A stretch of 64,000 nucleotides of DNA from Clostridia bacterium (GTDB lineage Bacteria > Bacillota > Clostridia > Caldicoprobacterales > Caldicoprobacteraceae): assembly GCA_017577715.1 (NCBI GenBank), contig PKRC01000001.1:186001-250000 (forward strand), in the 5' to 3' direction. Shown here piece by piece: positions 58,856 through 64,000 of this stretch. A program made the position numbers and the translations under genes. Under the pieces are notes generated by a model that saw nothing but the letters and a program-made list of their open reading frames with translations, had not been told where the DNA came from and did not search any database. Each line of letters begins with the position of its first letter. Position 1 is the first letter of the stretch.

Positions 58856-60052
58856 TTAGTCCTCCAGTTCCTTGATAAAAGCCTCTATCCTATCCAGCCC
58901 CTTCTTTATATTATCCAGGGATAGAGCATATGACAGCCTTACGTAATTGTCAGCACCAAAAGCTATTCCTGGTACCACCGCGACCATCTGTGCATCCAGC
59001 AACGCATCTGCAAAGGAAAGAGATCCATCTATGCGCCTGCCCTTATAGCTTTTACCTATCACTTGGCTTATGTTCAGCAACACGTAAAACGCACCTTTTG
59101 GCATATTACAGGATAAACCGGGTATGGAATTGATCCTTTCGACCATGAATTTCCTTCTCTTGTCAAACTCTGCTACCATGGTTTTGACCTGGTCTTTAGG
59201 TCCCTTCAGAGCAGCCAGGCTGGCGTATTGCGCTATGGAATTGGGGTTAGAAGTGGTATGGCTCTGTACGTTGGACATCACTTTCACCACTTCTTCATGG
59301 GCAGCTGCATATCCTATTCGCCATCCTGTCATGGCGTAAGTCTTTGACACTCCGTTTACTACGATGGTTAAATCCTTTATCTCAGGTCCCAAAGAAGCGA
59401 TGCTTACATGCTGTAATCCATCATATACCATCGCTTCATATACCTCATCCGATATTACAAATAGCTGACTTTCCACAGCTATTTCGGCTATAGCTTGAAG
59501 CTCAGCGGGTTCATATACGCAACCACACGGATTGTTGGGAGTGTTTAAGACCAAAGCCTTGGTTTTAGGAGTTATGGCTTTTTTTAAATCTTCAGGCCTA
59601 AGCTTGAAGTGGTCTTCTTCTCTGGTTTGGACAAAAACCGGCACACCATCGGCAAGTTTTACCAGCTCGGGATAGCTTAGCCAGTAGGGCGATGGTATTA
59701 TGACCTCATCTCCTGGATTGAGTATGGCCTGAAAGGCATTATACAGAGAGTGCTTTGCACCGTTGGATACGATTATCTGGCTTGGCTTATAGTCCAAGCC
59801 GTTATCCTCTTTAAATTTACGGCATATAGCCTCCTTAAGCTCGACGATTCCTGCTACGGGAGTATATCGAGTCATGCCTCGATCGAGAGCCTCTTTTGCA
59901 GCTTCTTTGATGAAAGATGGAGTATCGAAATCTGGCTCACCTGCTCCGAATCCTACAACATCCATTCCGTCAGCTTTCATTTTTTTTGCCTTGGCATCAA
60001 TGGCAAGTGTCAGAGATCCTGAAATAGAGGAACTTTTGGATGACAACCTCAA
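58856..60052 (-). CDS. aspC: Aspartate aminotransferase (class I PLP)
   Basis: 398 residues of the AspB/AAT-I gamma type: LSSKSSSISGSLTLAIDAKA start, GFGAGEPDFDTP, LNTPNNPCG, PLP Lys in VNGVSKTYAMTGWRIGY. I set the start at TTG 60052 because GAGGAGG lies 8 bp upstream and the protein then begins at the family position; the frame is open to an ATG at 60127, but that would lie next to the -10 box. A monocistronic transcript is likely. Confidence 0.93.
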   Translation of the reverse strand: MRLSSKSSSISGSLTLAIDAKAKKMKADGMDVVGFGAGEPDFDTPSFIKEAAKEALDRGMTRYTPVAGIVELKEAICRKFKEDNGLDYKPSQIIVSNGAKHSLYNAFQAILNPGDEVIIPSPYWLSYPELVKLADGVPVFVQTREEDHFKLRPEDLKKAITPKTKALVLNTPNNPCGCVYEPAELQAIAEIAVESQLFVISDEVYEAMVYDGLQHVSIASLGPEIKDLTIVVNGVSKTYAMTGWRIGYAAAHEEVVKVMSNVQSHTTSNPNSIAQYASLAALKGPKDQVKTMVAEFDKRRKFMVERINSIPGLSCNMPKGAFYVLLNISQVIGKSYKGRRIDGSLSFADALLDAQMVAVVPGIAFGADNYVRLSYALSLDNIKKGLDRIEAFIKELED

Positions 60053-60107
60053 CTTATATTCCTCCTCAAATGAAAGATTAAAAAAATAATCCATCATTTT
60101 GTCAGGT

Positions 60108-60116
60108 ATTATATCA
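60108..60116 (-). promoter_or_regulatory. Extended -10 promoter for aspC
   Basis: TGATATAAT on the minus strand (60108-60116), same as the proC extended -10. It predicts a leader of about 50 nt and rules out the far-upstream ATG as start. Confidence 0.65.
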
Positions 60117-60159
60117 TGAATTTGCATTATCGTCTATGCCTTTATTCATTTTATTTTCA

Positions 60160-61041
60160 TTATACTGATTGTGTGAGCCTATTAGTTACATGTGCCATCC
60201 TTTTAAGGTCTTCTATGATGCTACAGGGCATCTTTATGTCACCCAACTGGGGCATATCCTTTCCCTTTTCACCATGGTAATCGCTGCCGCCCGTTACGAT
60301 AAGGCCGTGCTCATGGGCCAACCTCCTGTAATGCTCGCATTGCTCGGGGGTATGTTTGCTGTGTATTGCTTCAATGCCATTGACACCAAACTCTATGGCA
60401 AGCATGGCGTGTTTTTGATCCTTTAGCAAACCTGGGTGCGCCAGCACAGGCACTCCACCCGCATCTTTGATGAGCTTTATGCCTTGTTCAATCGTCAGAT
60501 GGTATCTGGGCTCGTAAGCCGGGCAGTGGGTCCCAATATACTTCTCAAAAGCCTCTGCGATATCTTTTACTATACCCTTCTTAACCAATACTCTAGCGAT
60601 GTGCGGCCTTCCCACAGCCCCTTGGGTTACTTCCTTCTTTACCTCTTCAAAGGATATATCGAAATTGTATATCCTCCTTAAGTTTTCAACCATCCTTTTG
60701 CCTCGTACCCATCTGGCATGGCGTAGACTTGCAAGCATATCTTGAAGCCAGGGAAGATCATAGTTAATATAATAGCCTAATATGTGAACTTCCTCGTCAT
60801 CTGCCTTGGTGTTGAGCTCTATACCCGGGACTATTTGTACTCCCAGCCGTTCTCCTGCTGTTATGGCTTCTCTTAAGCCGTCGGTGGAATCATGGTCGGT
60901 AATGCCAATCGCCATAAGGCCTGCCTGTAGGGCTTGGGCGACCAGCTGTGATGGGGTCAGTAGCCCGTCGGAAGCCGTGGTGTGGGTATGTAAGTCGACA
61001 AAATATTCGTGTTTTTTCTGTGCATCAAAGCAGCAGACCAT
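60160..61041 (-). CDS. PHP-domain phosphoesterase (TrpH/RNase AM-like)
   Basis: 293 residues. Metal motifs DLHTHTTASDG, ITDHDSTDG, GIELNT, HPGLL and GGSDYHGEKG follow the PHP pattern. Homologues hydrolyse 3',5'-nucleotide bisphosphates or trim 5' ends of RNA. ATG 61041 has AAAAGGAG 8 bp upstream. Likely co-transcribed with the dipeptidase gene upstream. Confidence 0.9.
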   Translation of the reverse strand: MVCCFDAQKKHEYFVDLHTHTTASDGLLTPSQLVAQALQAGLMAIGITDHDSTDGLREAITAGERLGVQIVPGIELNTKADDEEVHILGYYINYDLPWLQDMLASLRHARWVRGKRMVENLRRIYNFDISFEEVKKEVTQGAVGRPHIARVLVKKGIVKDIAEAFEKYIGTHCPAYEPRYHLTIEQGIKLIKDAGGVPVLAHPGLLKDQKHAMLAIEFGVNGIEAIHSKHTPEQCEHYRRLAHEHGLIVTGGSDYHGEKGKDMPQLGDIKMPCSIIEDLKRMAHVTNRLTQSV

Positions 61042-61071
61042 GTGCAGCACTCCTTTTGGCCAATGTGTTTG

Positions 61072-62019
61072 CTATTTTAATATCTTCTCCATTATGCGTA
61101 AAAAATTGTTATGGCATATTTTGCGCACGTCTTCTTCGCTGTAGTTTAGTCTGAGCAGCCCTTCTATTATGTGGGGAAAGCTCTGTGGGCCTTCTATCCC
61201 CTGCGGCAGGCTTTCGATGCCATCAAAGTCGGAACCAAATGCTATGCAGTCTATCCCTGCCAAACCGCCAATGTATTCTATATGCCTTATTATATCTGCA
61301 ATTCCTGCATCTCCCCTCTTGCTTAAAAAAGGAGGATAAAAGTTTATGCCGATGACTCCGCCTTTTAAGGCAATTGCCTTGATCTGTTCATCGTTCAAGT
61401 TTCGCGGGTGGGGACAAATGGCTTTGGCATTTGAATGGGAAGCTATGACAGGCTGCTGGGAGACTTCCATAACATCCCAAAAAGCTTCTTCGGACGCGTG
61501 GGATACATCTACTATCATTCCCATATCGTTCATGCCCTTTATTATCTGGTTGCCAAAAGGTGTGAGGCCATATCGGTTATGGGTATCCATCGCAGCGCCT
61601 GCTATCTGGTTGCTACGGTTCCAGGTAAGGGTCATAAGCCTGACTCCTGCGCCGTAAAGCACTTCTAAATTAGAAAAATTCCCTTCCAGCACCTCACCAC
61701 CTTCTACCGTCAACAAGGCACCGATTTTGCCTGCCTCAAGCGCATCCTCTACATCATTAAAACGCAATATGGGATAGAAATAGGCAACATACTTATCGAG
61801 CATCCTTTGATATCTGTCAATGCGCTGTAGCCCCATGTGGAAATATTCGCCTGTAAACGACGGGTCCATCCATACGGCAAAGAATTGAATGCCCACCCTA
61901 CCTGCATATAGCCCCGAGATAGAAACATGGTTATTGTTCGGGCATTCTATAGCACCTATGTCATCAAGCTTGCTTATGGTATCGCAATGGCCGTCAATAA
62001 CAAAAAATGGACTATGCAT
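61072..62019 (-). CDS. Membrane-dipeptidase family (M19) peptidase
   Basis: 315 residues. FVIDGHCDTISKLDD (metal ligands), the bridging Glu in TVEGGEVL, VDVSHASEEAFWDV, ASHSNAKAICPHPRN and FGSDFDGIES define the M19 zinc dipeptidase family. No signal peptide, so it is cytoplasmic as usual in clostridia. ATG 62019 is my choice; a TTG nine codons upstream is possible. Confidence 0.9.
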   Translation of the reverse strand: MHSPFFVIDGHCDTISKLDDIGAIECPNNNHVSISGLYAGRVGIQFFAVWMDPSFTGEYFHMGLQRIDRYQRMLDKYVAYFYPILRFNDVEDALEAGKIGALLTVEGGEVLEGNFSNLEVLYGAGVRLMTLTWNRSNQIAGAAMDTHNRYGLTPFGNQIIKGMNDMGMIVDVSHASEEAFWDVMEVSQQPVIASHSNAKAICPHPRNLNDEQIKAIALKGGVIGINFYPPFLSKRGDAGIADIIRHIEYIGGLAGIDCIAFGSDFDGIESLPQGIEGPQSFPHIIEGLLRLNYSEEDVRKICHNNFLRIMEKILK

Positions 62020-62117
62020 ATCTCTTCTCAACCCCCCAGTTTTCAATAAACATGAAAATAGAGTAAGCTTCTACTTTTCAGCATATGCCGATGGGGGGTG
62101 ACTGTAAATCTACGGGC

Positions 62118-62150
62118 AAAAAATAAAACCTACCTTGCGGTAGGTTTTAT
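62118..62150 (-). terminator. Terminator after spoVS
   Basis: ATAAAACCTACC / GGTAGGTTTTAT, 12-bp perfect stem with TTGC loop (plus strand 62123-62150), T6 tail on the minus strand. Overlaps the spoVS stop. Confidence 0.88.
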
Positions 62151-62407
62151 CGAGGTTCTACAATCAACTTTATAGCTGTTCTCTCTTCTCCATCAATTAT
62201 GACGTCGGTAAAGGCGGGGATACAGATCAGATCTACGCCGCTAGGTGCTACAAAACCTCTCGCAATGGCTACGGCCTTTACTGCCTGATTAATTGCTCCT
62301 GCCCCTATCGCTTGAAGTTCGGCTGATCCTCGCTCGCGTAAGACCCCTGCTAACGCACCTGCGACAGCATTAGGATTGGATTTAGCTGATACCTTTAATA
62401 CCTCCAT
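62147..62407 (-). CDS. spoVS: Stage V sporulation protein S
   Basis: 86-residue Alba-like protein, nearly invariant in spore formers: EVLKVSAKSNPNAVAGALAG and GAGAINQAVKAVAIARGFVAPSG. In Bacillus it acts in spore coat and engulfment steps. Its position just downstream of rny matches Bacillus and clostridia. AGGGGGTC precedes the ATG. Confidence 0.97.
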   Translation of the reverse strand: MEVLKVSAKSNPNAVAGALAGVLRERGSAELQAIGAGAINQAVKAVAIARGFVAPSGVDLICIPAFTDVIIDGEERTAIKLIVEPR

Positions 62408-62553
62408 GGTTTGACCCCCTATTGCTTTTTTGTTTTGAATGATTTTCTATTTCGTATTATTCTACATTTATTAAAAAAATCCTTCTTTTGGAATGTAAAT
62501 TTTTCTTGTTTAAAAACATATAATAAAACATATAATAATGAAGAATCCCAAAA

Positions 62554-62587
62554 ATTTAAAAAGGTGTGACTATATATGCCACACCTT
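62554..62587 (-). terminator. Terminator after rny
   Basis: AAGGTGTG / CACACCTT stem, AT loop, T-rich tail on the minus strand; overlaps the rny stop. Between it and spoVS lies an AT-rich region with a tandem AAACATATAATA repeat (62514-62539). Confidence 0.8.
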
Positions 62588-64000
62588 ATTTTGCGTATTC
62601 AATGGCTCTAGTTTCTCTAATAACATTGACCTTTATTTGCCCTGGGTATTCAAGCTCTTTTTCTATACGCTTTACTATTTCCCTAGCCATTAAGAGCGCC
62701 TGGTCATCGCTTACCTTATCAGGTTTTACTATAATCCTAATTTCGCGTCCTGCCTGGATTGCAAAGGATTTTTCCACTCCTGCAAAGGAATTGGCAATCT
62801 CTTCTAGCTTTTCTAACCGCTTGATATAAGCCTCCAAAGTTTCCCTTCTGGCTCCTGGCCTTGCTGCAGAAATAGCATCTGCAGCCTGTACCAGTATAGC
62901 TTCAACGGTATTGGGTTCTACATCGCCGTGGTGAGCCATTATGGCATGCACCACATCAGCGCTTTCGCGATATCTTTTAGCCAGGTCAGCTCCGATTTGA
63001 GTATGAGAACCTTCCATTTCGTGGTCCACCGCTTTCCCAATATCATGTAGCAGACCAGCCCGTTTAGCAAGTTTCTGGTCGGCTCCCAGCTCAGCAGCCA
63101 TAATACCTGCCAGGTGAGCTACCTCAATGGAGTGTTTCAACACGTTTTGGCCATAGCTGGTCCTGTATTTCAGCTTACCCAACAACTTGACCAACTCGGG
63201 ATGAATTCCATGTATCCCAACCTCAAATATGGCCTGCTCACCTGCTTCGCGTATCTGGTTTTCAACCTCTTTTTTGGCCTTTTCTACCATTTCTTCTATG
63301 CGAGCCGGGTGTATTCTTCCGTCCAGTATGAGTTTTTCGAGGGCGATGCGGGCAATTTCCCTTCTTATAGGATCAAATCCCGACAATATGACGGCTTCTG
63401 GTGTATCGTCGATTATTAAATCGATCCCAGTCAGCGTTTCCAAAGTGCGAATATTGCGCCCTTCTCGCCCGATAATCCTCCCCTTCATCTCGTCATTGGG
63501 GAGTTCTACAACCGAAACGGTTGATTCAGCTACATGATCAGCGGCGAACTTTTGAATAGCCAGCGATATTATATCGCGAGCTCTCTTATCGACCTCCTCC
63601 TTCAGCCTGTTCTCATACTCTCGAATCTTCATGGCTATTTCATGGGTAAGTTCCTTCTCTACGTTGCCAAGCAATATCTCTCGAGCTTGATCCTGGCTTA
63701 ACTGTGCGATGCGTTCTAGTTCGCTTACCTGGCGCTTATGCAGCTCTTCAACCTCTTCACGCATCCTCTGAATTTCTTTTTGCAAGTTATTGAGGCTTTC
63801 TTCCTTTTGTTCCAAAATTTCAGCTCTTTTATCAAGGCCTTCTTCCTTTTGCTGGAGTCTGCGTTCTATCCTTTGAATTTCATTTCGCCTTTCGCGAGTT
63901 TCCCTTTCAAATTCACTTCGCAGTTTGTGAATCTCTTCTTTTGCCTCAAGTAAGGTCTCCCTTTTTAGTGCTTCAGCCTGCTTTTTAGCCTCCTCAACGA
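62586..64000 (-). CDS. rny: Ribonuclease Y, 5' end outside window
   Basis: Membrane-anchored endoribonuclease that starts mRNA decay. 471 codons in the window, open to the last base. From the edge: long charged coiled coil (about 125 residues), KH domain (NDEMKGRIIGREGRNIRTLE), HD domain (LLHDIGKAVDHEMEGSH with His-Asp pair) and the C-terminal part. The N-terminal membrane helix is beyond the edge. The internal TTG at 63815 is not a start. Confidence 0.97.
   Translation of the reverse strand, partial: VEEAKKQAEALKRETLLEAKEEIHKLRSEFERETRERRNEIQRIERRLQQKEEGLDKRAEILEQKEESLNNLQKEIQRMREEVEELHKRQVSELERIAQLSQDQAREILLGNVEKELTHEIAMKIREYENRLKEEVDKRARDIISLAIQKFAADHVAESTVSVVELPNDEMKGRIIGREGRNIRTLETLTGIDLIIDDTPEAVILSGFDPIRREIARIALEKLILDGRIHPARIEEMVEKAKKEVENQIREAGEQAIFEVGIHGIHPELVKLLGKLKYRTSYGQNVLKHSIEVAHLAGIMAAELGADQKLAKRAGLLHDIGKAVDHEMEGSHTQIGADLAKRYRESADVVHAIMAHHGDVEPNTVEAILVQAADAISAARPGARRETLEAYIKRLEKLEEIANSFAGVEKSFAIQAGREIRIIVKPDKVSDDQALLMAREIVKRIEKELEYPGQIKVNVIRETRAIEYAK

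Noticed and set aside
62514..62539. Tandem AAACATATAATA as a rightward double promoter
   Set aside because: No rightward gene follows; it lies between two leftward genes and is simply AT-rich.

Overview
The window looks like the chromosome of a spore-forming, motile clostridial Firmicute, probably thermophilic (Thermoanaerobacterales or a Caldicoprobacter/Mahella-like relative). The evidence is the Bacillus-type gene order (chemotaxis/sigma-D tail, rpsB-tsf-pyrH-frr-uppS-cdsA-dxr-rseP-ispG-polC, rimP-nusA-ylxR-ylxQ-infB-rbfA-truB-ribF-rpsO-pnp-ylxY-M16, mutS-mutL-miaA-hfq), a PolC-type replicase, SpoVS, RNase Y and strong AGGAGG ribosome sites with many TTG/GTG starts. The exact genus is a guess.

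Layout. 1-6163: end of a flagellar/chemotaxis operon (cheA 3' part, cheW, cheC, cheD, sigma-28, a FapA-like polymer protein and two small proteins). 6184-15084: ribosomal protein S2, EF-Ts, UMP kinase, ribosome recycling, then isoprenoid, undecaprenyl-phosphate and phospholipid genes with the site-2 protease and a glycosyltransferase. 15137-19432: polC. 19434-27435: translation/transcription factor operon from its own promoter. 27413-32378: rpsO, pnp and two genes that follow pnp in Bacillus. 32388-41202: tRNA modification, mismatch repair, hfq and a PLP C-S lyase. 41286-42391: the divergent SOS pair lexA/yneA with three LexA boxes.

42450-54324 is an integrated accessory element of about 11.8 kb. 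It lies between perfect 53-bp direct repeats made of the 3' part of tRNA-Trp; the complete tRNA-Trp sits at the right end. Its left half is GC-rich and reads leftward: a methyltransferase-like gene, a deoxyribosyltransferase-like gene, a zinc ribbon, a shortened phage-type regulator, nrdG, a homing-endonuclease remnant, an N-terminally truncated nrdD, an HEVGH zinc peptidase and a NADAR-family gene. Its right half is AT-rich and reads rightward: a HelD/UvrD-like helicase flanked by small membrane proteins, and a membrane-anchored repeat protein. At the right edge a TnpB fragment has cut into the element's own tyrosine integrase, so the island is probably stuck. The left edge carries a promoter, a run of hairpins, the orphan tRNA 3' half and a terminator, which together look like a small RNA gene.

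54350-64000: chromosome again. proC-rnhA-tyrosine recombinase read rightward; purB, an aspartate aminotransferase, a PHP phosphoesterase, an M19 dipeptidase, spoVS and rny (cut by the window edge) read leftward.

The most promising unexplained parts are the helicase/membrane-protein cluster (48259-53228), the structured RNA at the left attachment site, and the repeated leader module that separates the peptidase and NADAR genes.
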